From assembly GCA_030044695.1 (NCBI GenBank), contig JASIDM010000176.1, positions 1-5,171 of the forward strand: 5,171 nt of DNA, read 5' to 3'. Positions within the stretch are counted from its first letter, which is position 1. The number at the start of each line of letters is the position of its first letter. Of the stretch, positions 1 through 5,171 are shown piece by piece. Under the pieces are notes generated by a model. That model saw only the letters and a program-made list of their open reading frames with translations, did not search any database and was not told the DNA's origin. This DNA comes from Thermoplasmata archaeon. Its GTDB lineage: Archaea; Thermoplasmatota; Thermoplasmata; Lutacidiplasmatales; UBA184. Position numbers and translations under genes: made by a program.

Positions 1-142
1 CGGGTCCTCGGGAGCAGGTGGCACCGTCACGCCTGCCCGGGCCTCGGGCGGGCGTCGCAGGGGGCCTTGCCATATCTACCTTTTGCCGCGACTTCGTTCG
101 ACGCGACGGCCCGGCTCGCTTTCGCGGGCGATCCGACACGAC

Positions 143-156
143 CGAAGCGATTTGAA
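143..156 (+). promoter_or_regulatory. possible BRE/TATA-like promoter element of the four-gene operon
   Basis: A purine-rich CGAAGCG (143-149) is followed by ATTTGAA (150-156), one of the few AT-rich spots in the first 400 bases. Its centre lies about 27 bases upstream of the ATG at 181, the distance expected between an archaeal TATA box and its transcription start. That spacing would make the first gene's mRNA leaderless. The match to a TATA box is weak. A GAAGGAG at 154-160 could instead be read as a Shine-Dalgarno sequence, but it sits 20 bases before the ATG, which is too far for ordinary use. Seen: the bases and spacing. Inferred: promoter function. Confidence 0.3.
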
Positions 157-180
157 GGAGCGAACGCCTCGAGCGCTCCG

Positions 181-405
181 ATGGGGACGCCGGCGGTAGC
201 TCACACGACCTCGGGGGAACGGTACGGCGCTCGGACGGTCCTGATGACGATCGGGATCGCGATCCTGGCCGGCGTCGGGCTGCTCGGGACGGCCTACTGG
301 CTGGTCTACCTACCTTTCCACTGGGTGTACTTCCTCAGCTTCGCCCCGCTCATCCTCGGGGCGTACCTGCTGTTCACGCGGGCGACCGGTCCCGACCACG
401 CCTAG
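181..405 (+). CDS. small two-helix membrane protein, function unknown
   Basis: This encodes 74 residues that I do not recognise. A short polar N-terminus (residues 1-18, with Glu13, Arg14 and Arg18) precedes a hydrophobic helix at about 19-44 and a second at about 48-65. The turn between them is aromatic (Tyr39, Trp40, Tyr43, Phe46, His47, Trp48, Tyr50, Phe51). The tail, Thr-Arg then Gly-Pro-Asp-His-Ala, is polar. The expected product is a helical hairpin in the cytoplasmic membrane. I chose the ATG at 181 because the frame upstream, open to the window edge and containing a TTG at 67, has no protein-like character, and a TATA-like element sits at the right distance for a leaderless start here. 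The stop is 12 bases before the isopentenyl phosphate kinase start, so the two are probably co-transcribed. A role linked to membrane lipid supply is conceivable but unsupported. The hydrophobic pattern makes a real gene likely. Confidence 0.6.
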   Translation: MGTPAVAHTTSGERYGARTVLMTIGIAILAGVGLLGTAYWLVYLPFHWVYFLSFAPLILGAYLLFTRATGPDHA

Positions 406-417
406 GCCGGCGGTGCC

Positions 418-1236
418 ATGCGCCCGGTCGGCGGCGACCCCCGCACGCGGGTCCTCCTCAAGCTCGGGGGTAGCCTGATCACGCGTAAGCGCGAGGTCGA
501 GAAGCTCCGGCCCAAGGTCCTCGCTCGGTTGGCCGCGGAGATCGGAGCCCCCGGAGCCGTTCCTTTGGTCGTCCTGCACGGCGCCGGCTCGTTCGGCCAC
601 CCGGGGGCCGCGAGGTTCGGCCTCGCCGGCCCGCCGGCGGACTGTCGCCCGGCCTCCGAACGGGCGCGGGGCGGGGCGATCGTCTCCGCCGAGGTCCGGC
701 GGCTGCACCTCGCGGTGCTGCGGGCGCTGGTAGCGGCGGGGCTCGCGCCGTGGTCGGTGCCCCTCGGGAGCGTGGCTCGGAACCGCGCCGGTCACCTCGC
801 CGAACTGGACCCGAGTCCGTTCGCCTCCGCGCTCCAGCGCGGACAGCTGCCCGTGACGTTCGGCGACGTCGTTCCCGACGACGCGTGGGGCGTGTCGATC
901 CTCAGCGCGGACACCGCCGCGGTCGAGCTGGCCCGCGCGCTCGCGGCCGCGCGGGTCGTCTTCGCCACGGATGTCCCCGGAGTGCTGGAAGGTCCCACCG
1001 GTGCACGCCGTCGGGTCGTACCCGAGGTCGACGATGCCCTCCTCGCGCGGCTCCAGCCGAGCCCGGGGGCCACCGACGTCACCGGCGGACTCCGCGCCAA
1101 GCTCGAAGCGATGCTCGAGATCGCGCGAGGCGGCGCCGACGCAGTTCTTATTAGCGGACTGACGGATGGAGCCGTCTCGAGGGCGATCCGGGGGGAATCG
1201 GTCTACGGGAGCTGGGCCCACGCGCGTGCCCCGTAG
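418..1236 (+). CDS. ipk: isopentenyl phosphate kinase (amino acid kinase family)
   Basis: This enzyme transfers the ATP gamma-phosphate to isopentenyl phosphate, giving IPP in the cytoplasm; it is the last step of the modified archaeal mevalonate route. The 272 residues are close to the usual family size (about 240-270). Visible motifs are the N-terminal strand and glycine loop LKLGGSLIT (14-22) with Lys15 and a second basic site at Lys24. Next comes HGAGSFGH (54-61), whose last His matches the conserved substrate-phosphate histidine of the family (His60 in the Methanocaldococcus jannaschii enzyme). FGDVV (148-152), ATDVPGV (183-189) and DVTGGLRAK (220-228) complete the amino acid kinase pattern for nucleotide binding. 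The ATG at 418 leaves 12 residues before the first strand; a GGCGGTG at 409-415 is a poor, very close ribosome site. The 3' end overlaps the isomerase gene by 11 bases. The pairing with an IPP isomerase strongly supports this assignment over other kinases of the family. Confidence 0.93.
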   Translation: MRPVGGDPRTRVLLKLGGSLITRKREVEKLRPKVLARLAAEIGAPGAVPLVVLHGAGSFGHPGAARFGLAGPPADCRPASERARGGAIVSAEVRRLHLAVLRALVAAGLAPWSVPLGSVARNRAGHLAELDPSPFASALQRGQLPVTFGDVVPDDAWGVSILSADTAAVELARALAAARVVFATDVPGVLEGPTGARRRVVPEVDDALLARLQPSPGATDVTGGLRAKLEAMLEIARGGADAVLISGLTDGAVSRAIRGESVYGSWAHARAP

Positions 1237-2311
1237 CTCGCCGGACCGCTCTGGCCTCGATCTCAGCCACCGCAAGGCCGAGCACGTCAAGGTCGTCCTC
1301 GGGCGCGACGTCGAAGGGCGGTACCGCTACTGGAACGACGTCCAGCTCGTCCATCGCGCGCTGCCGGAGATCGATTTCGACGACGTCGACCCTTCGACGG
1401 AGCTCCTGGGGCATCGGCTGAAGGCGCCGATCGTCATCACCGGCATGACCGGGGGGTTCCCCGACGCCGCGACGATCAACGACAACCTGGCCCGGGCCGC
1501 GGCGGAGGTGGGCGTCGCCATGGGTGTCGGCAGCGAGCGGGCGGCGGTCCTCAAGGGCCAATATCCCGAGAGCTACGCCTGCGTCGCGCGCCACCCGGTG
1601 CCGCTCAAGTTCGCGAACATCGGGGCCCCGCAGCTCGTCCCGCAGAAGCCCGGAGAGGCCGTCGTGGGCTCGAAGGAGGTCCGGGCCGCGATGGAGCTGA
1701 TCGGGGCCGACGTCCTGGCCGTCCACCTCAACTTCCTGCAGGAGATGGTGCAACCCGAAGGGGACCGCCGGGCGAAGGGATGCCTCGAGCGGATCGGCGC
1801 CCTCGCCCGCGAGTTCCCGGTCCTCGTCAAGGAGACCGGCGCCGGGATCTCCCGGGCGGTCGCCGAGCAGCTCCGGGACCGGGGGGTCCGGGCGTTCGAC
1901 GTGAGCGGGACCGGCGGCACGTCGTTCGCCGCCGTCGAGCACTACCGCGCCCTCGACCAAGGCGCCGACCGCGACGCCCGGGTCGGCAAGACGTTCTGGG
2001 ACTGGGGAATCCCCTCGCCGGTGTCGGTCCTCGAGCTCGCGCCGCTCGGACTGCCCGTGGTGGCGAGCGGTGGGATCCGCTCCGGGCTCGACGTGGCACG
2101 GGCGATCGCCCTCGGGGCCCGGGCGGCCGGCACCGCCGGCGGCGTGCTGAAGGCCGCGTCGACCGGTTACGAGGAGACCAAGGCGGAGCTGGAGACCCTC
2201 GTCCACGAGCTTCGGGTGGCGATGTTCCTCACCGGTTCCTCGACCCTCGACGAGCTTCGGGCCGCCCCGTACGTCCTCACCGGCGAGACGCGTCCGTGGC
2301 TCCAGCGCTAG
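1226..2311 (+). CDS. fni: type 2 isopentenyl-diphosphate delta-isomerase (FMN-dependent)
   Basis: This enzyme interconverts IPP and DMAPP using reduced FMN, NAD(P)H and Mg2+, as a cytoplasmic TIM-barrel enzyme. From the GTG at 1226 it has 361 residues, normal for the family. Hallmarks in order are RKAEH (16-20), ITGMTGG (71-77, flavin site), VGSERAAV (101-108), FANIGAPQL (129-137) and HLNFLQEMVQPEGD (167-180). Q172 and E173 in that last stretch probably correspond to the catalytic Gln and Mg-binding Glu. VKETGAGIS (201-209), SGTGGTSFAAVE (227-238), WDWGIPSP (258-265) and SGGIRSGLD (281-289, flavin phosphate) follow. Start choice: the ATG at 1166 would add 20 non-conserved residues and a 71-base overlap with the kinase gene and has no ribosome site. 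The GTG at 1226 leaves 15 residues before RKAEH, as is usual, and has GGGAG at 1207-1211, rather far upstream. It overlaps the kinase gene by 11 bases and Elp3 by 16, suggesting translational coupling. Confidence 0.93.
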   Translation: MPRSSPDRSGLDLSHRKAEHVKVVLGRDVEGRYRYWNDVQLVHRALPEIDFDDVDPSTELLGHRLKAPIVITGMTGGFPDAATINDNLARAAAEVGVAMGVGSERAAVLKGQYPESYACVARHPVPLKFANIGAPQLVPQKPGEAVVGSKEVRAAMELIGADVLAVHLNFLQEMVQPEGDRRAKGCLERIGALAREFPVLVKETGAGISRAVAEQLRDRGVRAFDVSGTGGTSFAAVEHYRALDQGADRDARVGKTFWDWGIPSPVSVLELAPLGLPVVASGGIRSGLDVARAIALGARAAGTAGGVLKAASTGYEETKAELETLVHELRVAMFLTGSSTLDELRAAPYVLTGETRPWLQR

Positions 2312-3810
2312 CCGGCCGGAGCGAGACCGTTCGTCCCGGGGCCTCCCCCGCGGCCGGCGACGAGCCGCGCGTCCTCGTCGCCGCGCCCCCGCCGACCGGG
2401 CTCGCCCGGGCGATCCGGCGCAAGCCGACCCGCTCCCTCTCGGGGGTGGCGGTCGTCGCGGTGATGACGTCCCCCGCGCACTGCCCCCACGGACGGTGCA
2501 CGTACTGCCCCGGGGGCCTCGAACAGCGGGCCCCCCAGAGCTACACGGGCGAGGAGCCGAGCGCCCTGCGGGGGGCCCAGTTCCGCTACGACGCGGAGGC
2601 GATCGTCCGCCACCGGCTCGCGACCTTGGACGAGATCGGCCATGCGACCTCGAAGGTGGAGGTGATCGTGATGGGGGGAACGTTCCCCTCGCGGGCGCGG
2701 ACCTACCAGCGGACCGTGCTCCAGGGGATCTACGACGGACTGAACGGGACGCCGTCGGCGAGCCTCGCGGAGGCCCGCGAGCGGAACCCCTCGGCGATCC
2801 ACCGCCTCGTCGGGCTCACCGTCGAGACCCGTCCGGACTGGTGCGACGAGCGGGTGCTCCCGTTCCTCCTCGACGCCGGCGTGACGCGCGTCGAGCTCGG
2901 GGTCGAGTGCCTGGACGACGCGGTCCTCGAGCGGGTGCACCGGGCCCACGGGAGCGACGAGGTCGCCCGGGCGACCCGCGACGTCCGGGCTCGCGGGCTG
3001 AAGGTCGGCTACCACATGATGCTGGGGCTGCCCGGGATGGACCCGGACGCGGACCTCGCCGGCTTCCGCCGGATCTGGGCCGACGATCGGTTCCGTCCGG
3101 ATTTCCTGAAGATCTATCCGACCCTCGTGCTGCCGGGCACCCCCCTCTTCGACGACTGGACCGCCGGTCGCTACGCCCCGTACGAGACGGCGACCGCGGT
3201 GGAGGTCCTGGCGGCGATCAAGCGGGAGGTACCGCCGTGGGTGCGGATCCATCGCATCCAACGCGACATTCCCGCTCGGCTCATCGCCGCCGGTGTCCGC
3301 ACGAGCAACCTCCGCCAACTCGCCCAGCGACGGCTTGCCGAGGAGGGAGCGCGTTGCCACTGCCTCCGGTGCCGGGAACCCGGGCGTACGGAAAGCCCCC
3401 CCGCGGAGGAGTTCCAACTACGTCGGACCGACTACACCGCCGCCGGGGGTCGCGAGGTGTTCCTGGCCTTCGAGCATGACCGCAGCGGTCTCTGCGCGGC
3501 GTACCTGCGGCTCCGTCTGCCGCCGGACGGCCCGACGGAGGCGGGGCTCAGCGAGCCGGTGGTGCGGGAGCTCAAGGTCGTCGGCCGAGAGCTTGGCGTC
3601 GGGGAGGCCCCGGTGGGGCCGACGACCTACCAGCATCGTGGGTTCGGCTCTCGGTTGCTCGGTGAGGGGGAGGCGATCGCGCGCTCGGCAGGGTATCGCC
3701 GGCTCGTTGTGACCAGCGCCGTCGGTACCCGCCCCTACTACGAGCATCGCGGCTACCTGCCCGAGGGCCCCTACGTGGTCCGTTCGCTCTCGCCTGACCT
3801 CGGCTCCTGA
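2296..3810 (+). CDS. elp3: Elp3-type radical SAM/GNAT tRNA U34 carboxymethyl-synthesis protein, short N-terminus
   Basis: This is the catalytic subunit of wobble-uridine (cm5U-type) modification. The radical SAM domain acts with acetyl-CoA on U34 of tRNA; archaea use Elp3 without the other Elongator subunits. The GTG start gives 504 residues. KPTRSLSGVAVVAVM (43-57) leads into the iron-sulfur motif C63-x4-C68-x2-C71. Then come SYTGEEPSALR (82-92), VIVMGGTFPS (123-132), TVETRPDWC (175-183), YHMMLGLPG (239-247) and LKIYPTLVLPGT (271-282). A cysteine knuckle at C354, C356 and C359 matches the zinc site before the acetyltransferase domain. The GNAT part shows VVRELKVVG (422-430), the acetyl-CoA loop YQHRGFGSRLL (445-455) and catalytic-type Y481/Y482 in GTRPYYEHRGY. 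GTG 2296 is the only usable start: the next in-frame ones (2446, 2461, 2464) cut into conserved sequence, and upstream lies inside the isomerase gene. The first iron-sulfur cysteine is residue 63 against 99 in human ELP3, so part of the helical, tRNA-binding N-terminus appears absent. Confidence 0.93.
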   Translation: MAPALAGRSETVRPGASPAAGDEPRVLVAAPPPTGLARAIRRKPTRSLSGVAVVAVMTSPAHCPHGRCTYCPGGLEQRAPQSYTGEEPSALRGAQFRYDAEAIVRHRLATLDEIGHATSKVEVIVMGGTFPSRARTYQRTVLQGIYDGLNGTPSASLAEARERNPSAIHRLVGLTVETRPDWCDERVLPFLLDAGVTRVELGVECLDDAVLERVHRAHGSDEVARATRDVRARGLKVGYHMMLGLPGMDPDADLAGFRRIWADDRFRPDFLKIYPTLVLPGTPLFDDWTAGRYAPYETATAVEVLAAIKREVPPWVRIHRIQRDIPARLIAAGVRTSNLRQLAQRRLAEEGARCHCLRCREPGRTESPPAEEFQLRRTDYTAAGGREVFLAFEHDRSGLCAAYLRLRLPPDGPTEAGLSEPVVRELKVVGRELGVGEAPVGPTTYQHRGFGSRLLGEGEAIARSAGYRRLVVTSAVGTRPYYEHRGYLPEGPYVVRSLSPDLGS

Positions 3811-3812
3811 GG

Positions 3813-3831
3813 GCGGGAGCGCCGTTCCCGC
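3813..3831 (+). terminator. small GC-rich hairpin after elp3, possible transcript end
   Basis: GCGGGA (3813-3818) pairs with TCCCGC (3826-3831). A G-T and a C-G pair can extend the stem inward, leaving a three-base loop. It begins three bases after the elp3 stop codon and lies before the next promoter candidate, a sensible place for a transcript end. No T-tract follows, and archaeal termination relies mainly on U-runs, so this may instead stabilise an RNA 3' end or be chance in GC-rich DNA. Confidence 0.25.
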
Positions 3832-3888
3832 GTCGGCCGGCAACCACCGTGCCCCCGGGCGCGCCTCCACACCCGCCCTCCTTGCGCG

Positions 3889-3900
3889 TAACCCTTAAAC
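3889..3900 (+). promoter_or_regulatory. TATA-like promoter element of the methionine adenosyltransferase gene
   Basis: Within the 122-base gap before the adenosyltransferase gene, TAACCCTTAAAC (3889-3900) is the clearest AT-rich stretch. TTAAAC (3895-3900) resembles a degenerate archaeal TATA box. Its centre is about 36 bases before the ATG at 3933, placing transcription start near 3922-3926 and giving a leader of about 7-11 bases. The only ribosome-site candidate is a weak AGGA at 3921-3924. Together with the gap and the hairpin upstream, this suggests that the gene is transcribed separately from the elp3 operon. Promoter function is inferred. Confidence 0.4.
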
Positions 3901-3932
3901 CCGACCCTGGCTCGGAGCGCAGGATTCTGACC

Positions 3933-5129
3933 ATGGCCCGGAACGTCCAGGTCGAACCGCTCCGCACCGTCCACATCGAGGACCAGCAGGTCGAACTGGT
4001 CGAGCGCAAAGGGCTCGGCCATCCCGACTCGATCGCCGATGGGGTCTCCGAGTCCGTGAGCCGGGCGCTGAGCCGGCTGTACCTGGACGAGTTCGGCAAG
4101 ATCCTCCATCACAACACCGACGAGACGCAGGTCGTGGGGGGCGCCTCCGAGCCGAAGTTCGGCGGCGGACGGGTGACCTCGCCGATCTACATCCTGCTCG
4201 TGGGGCGCGCGACGACCGAGGTCAACGGCGAGAAGCTGCCGTACCGCGATGTCGCGATCGAGGCCGCCCGCAAGTACGTCGGCTCCGTCTGCGCTCACGT
4301 CGATGTCGACCGGCAGGTCGAGTTCGACTGCCGGATCGGCCAGGGCTCGGTCGACCTCCGGGGCGTCTTCGACCAGAAGGAGGTGCTCGCCAACGACACG
4401 TCGTTCGGCGTCGGCTTCGCGCCGCTCTCCGACACGGAGCGGCTGGTCCTCGAGAGCGAGCGGTTCCTCACCCTGAAGCTCAAGAAGAAGCTCCCGGCGC
4501 TCGGCGAGGACGTCAAGGTGATGGGCTACCGCCAGGGGGACAAGATCCGCCTCACGGTGGCCGCGGCGCTCGTCGACCGGGAGATCAAGGACCCCAAGGA
4601 GTACGCGCGCGTCTGCGAGGAGATCCACGACAAGCTCGCCGACCTCGCCTCGAAGCTGACCCGCCGGGAGGTGGCGATCGACGTGAACACCGCCGACGAC
4701 CCCGAGCTGGGCCGGTTCTACCTCACGGTCACCGGCTGCTCCATGGAGGCCGGGGACGACGGTTCCGTCGGCCGGGGGAACCGGGCGAACGGCCTGATCA
4801 CCCCGTGCCGCCCGATGAGCCTCGAGGCCTCGGCGGGGAAGAACCCCGTCAACCACGTCGGCAAGATCTACAACATCCTCGGCAATCTCGTGGCGAACCA
4901 GATCGTCCAGGAGACGGGCGGGGACGTCAAGGAGGTCCACGTGCGGATCCTCTCGCAGATCGGCAAGCCGGTCGACCAGCCCCAGGTGGCGAGCATCCAG
5001 CTCCTGCCCGCCGACGGCGTGCGGCTCGCCGCGGTGAAGGGGAAGGCCGAAGCGATCGCCCAGAGCGCCTTCGACGACATCGACTCGATCCCCCGCCGGC
5101 TGCTCACCGACAAGCTCACGGTGTTCTGA
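3933..5129 (+). CDS. mat: archaeal-type methionine adenosyltransferase (S-adenosylmethionine synthetase)
   Basis: This makes S-adenosylmethionine from methionine and ATP in the cytoplasm, releasing phosphate and diphosphate. It belongs to the archaeal branch, which is highly diverged from bacterial MetK. Its 398 residues are typical (about 400). Signature stretches are VERKGLGHPDSIADG (23-37), carrying the catalytic-type His30 and the metal-binding-type Asp32; HHNTDETQVVGG (59-70); FGGGR (76-80); and GDDGSVGRGNRANGLITP (274-291). RPMSLEASAGKNPVNHVGK (293-311) and IYN (312-314) continue the nucleotide and phosphate-binding core. The ATG at 3933 is chosen because the frame upstream, open to a GTG at 3849, encodes a Pro-rich stretch that runs across the probable promoter and is unlike the family. 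The gene stands alone behind its own TATA-like element. Its product is a substrate of the Elp3 enzyme encoded just upstream, though the enzyme serves all cellular methylation and so is not specific evidence of coupling. Confidence 0.96.
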   Translation: MARNVQVEPLRTVHIEDQQVELVERKGLGHPDSIADGVSESVSRALSRLYLDEFGKILHHNTDETQVVGGASEPKFGGGRVTSPIYILLVGRATTEVNGEKLPYRDVAIEAARKYVGSVCAHVDVDRQVEFDCRIGQGSVDLRGVFDQKEVLANDTSFGVGFAPLSDTERLVLESERFLTLKLKKKLPALGEDVKVMGYRQGDKIRLTVAAALVDREIKDPKEYARVCEEIHDKLADLASKLTRREVAIDVNTADDPELGRFYLTVTGCSMEAGDDGSVGRGNRANGLITPCRPMSLEASAGKNPVNHVGKIYNILGNLVANQIVQETGGDVKEVHVRILSQIGKPVDQPQVASIQLLPADGVRLAAVKGKAEAIAQSAFDDIDSIPRRLLTDKLTVF

Positions 5130-5133
5130 TCCG

Positions 5134-5153
5134 GGACCGACGTGGTCCGTCGG
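5134..5153 (+). other. two overlapping, mutually exclusive small hairpins after mat
   Basis: Five bases after the stop of the adenosyltransferase gene, GGACC (5134-5138) can pair with GGTCC (5144-5148) around a five-base loop. Alternatively, CCGACG (5137-5142) can pair with CGTCGG (5148-5153), also around a five-base loop. The two stems share bases and cannot form together. No T-tract follows within the window. It may mark the mRNA 3' end, but inverted repeats this short arise often in GC-rich DNA. Confidence 0.25.
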
Positions 5154-5171
5154 GAAGGCGTCCGCGGGCGT

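Noticed and set aside
67..180. TTG-started N-terminal extension of the small membrane protein (frame open to the window edge)
   Set aside because: The extra residues have no signal-peptide or domain character; the ATG at 181 fits better with the TATA-like element and places the first membrane helix near the N-terminus.
310..1290. 326-residue open frame on the minus strand opposite isopentenyl phosphate kinase
   Set aside because: Arg/Gly/Pro/Glu-rich shadow of a GC-rich coding sequence; no recognisable motif, and the + strand gene is certain.
1151..2206. 351-residue minus-strand open frame opposite the isomerase
   Set aside because: Low-complexity composition expected from the complement of a GC-rich gene; the opposite strand carries all isomerase motifs.
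1780..2295. In-frame upstream extension of elp3 across the isomerase gene, as a possible N-terminal domain
   Set aside because: The translation is almost entirely Arg, Pro and Gly and has no match to the Elp3 N-terminal helices; the frame is open only because of base composition.
2308..3417. 369-residue minus-strand open frame opposite elp3
   Set aside because: Antisense shadow with no domain signature; the + strand encodes a complete radical SAM/GNAT protein.
3849..3932. GTG-started 28-residue extension of the adenosyltransferase
   Set aside because: Pro-rich, unlike any family N-terminus, and overlaps the TATA-like element; ATG 3933 gives the normal length.
3811..3932. Possible S-adenosylmethionine riboswitch upstream of the adenosyltransferase gene
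   Set aside because: The likely leader is only about 7-11 bases, and the gap shows one short hairpin rather than the multi-helix fold of known SAM riboswitches.
3771..4940. 389-residue minus-strand open frame opposite the adenosyltransferase gene
   Set aside because: Leu/Asp/Val/Arg-rich antisense shadow of a highly conserved gene, running also across the promoter region.
1..5171. CRISPR array, tRNA or rRNA gene, insertion sequence or defence system
   Set aside because: Reading for spaced direct repeats, cloverleaf elements, transposase motifs and terminal inverted repeats turned up none; gene content is ordinary core metabolism with even composition throughout.

Overview
The window is a compact, GC-rich (roughly 70% by eye) piece of what reads as an archaeal chromosome. 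Everything recognisable is housekeeping metabolism on the + strand. The archaeal assignment rests on an isopentenyl phosphate kinase beside a type 2 IPP isomerase (the archaeal way to finish isoprenoid precursors), a stand-alone archaeal-type Elp3, an archaeal-type methionine adenosyltransferase, and short AT-rich TATA-like elements rather than bacterial -35/-10 boxes. A high-GC Thermoplasmatota-type archaeon would fit, but that lineage is a guess.

Layout: bases 1-180 hold no gene I can support; a weak BRE/TATA-like element lies near 143-156. A 74-residue protein with two membrane segments and no recognised family follows (181-405). Twelve bases later comes isopentenyl phosphate kinase (418-1236), then type 2 IPP isomerase (1226-2311, GTG start, 11-base overlap with the kinase), then Elp3 (2296-3810, GTG start, 16-base overlap with the isomerase). 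These four genes look like one translationally coupled operon. A 122-base gap (3811-3932) contains a small hairpin and a TATA-like box, followed by methionine adenosyltransferase (3933-5129). The last 42 bases hold two overlapping small inverted repeats and no gene.

How the genes fit together: the kinase makes IPP from isopentenyl phosphate and the isomerase interconverts IPP and DMAPP, giving the two C5 units for archaeal ether lipids, quinones and prenylated compounds. Elp3 uses S-adenosylmethionine and acetyl-CoA to modify wobble uridine in tRNA. The downstream adenosyltransferase makes that S-adenosylmethionine, and acetyl-CoA is also the entry point of the mevalonate route. The metabolic link across the operon is inference.

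I found no mobile element, CRISPR array, RNA gene or defence system, and no convincing new system. The points most worth a second look are the Elp3 N-terminus, which is about 36 residues shorter than the human protein before the radical-SAM cysteines, and the unknown small membrane protein at the head of the isoprenoid operon.
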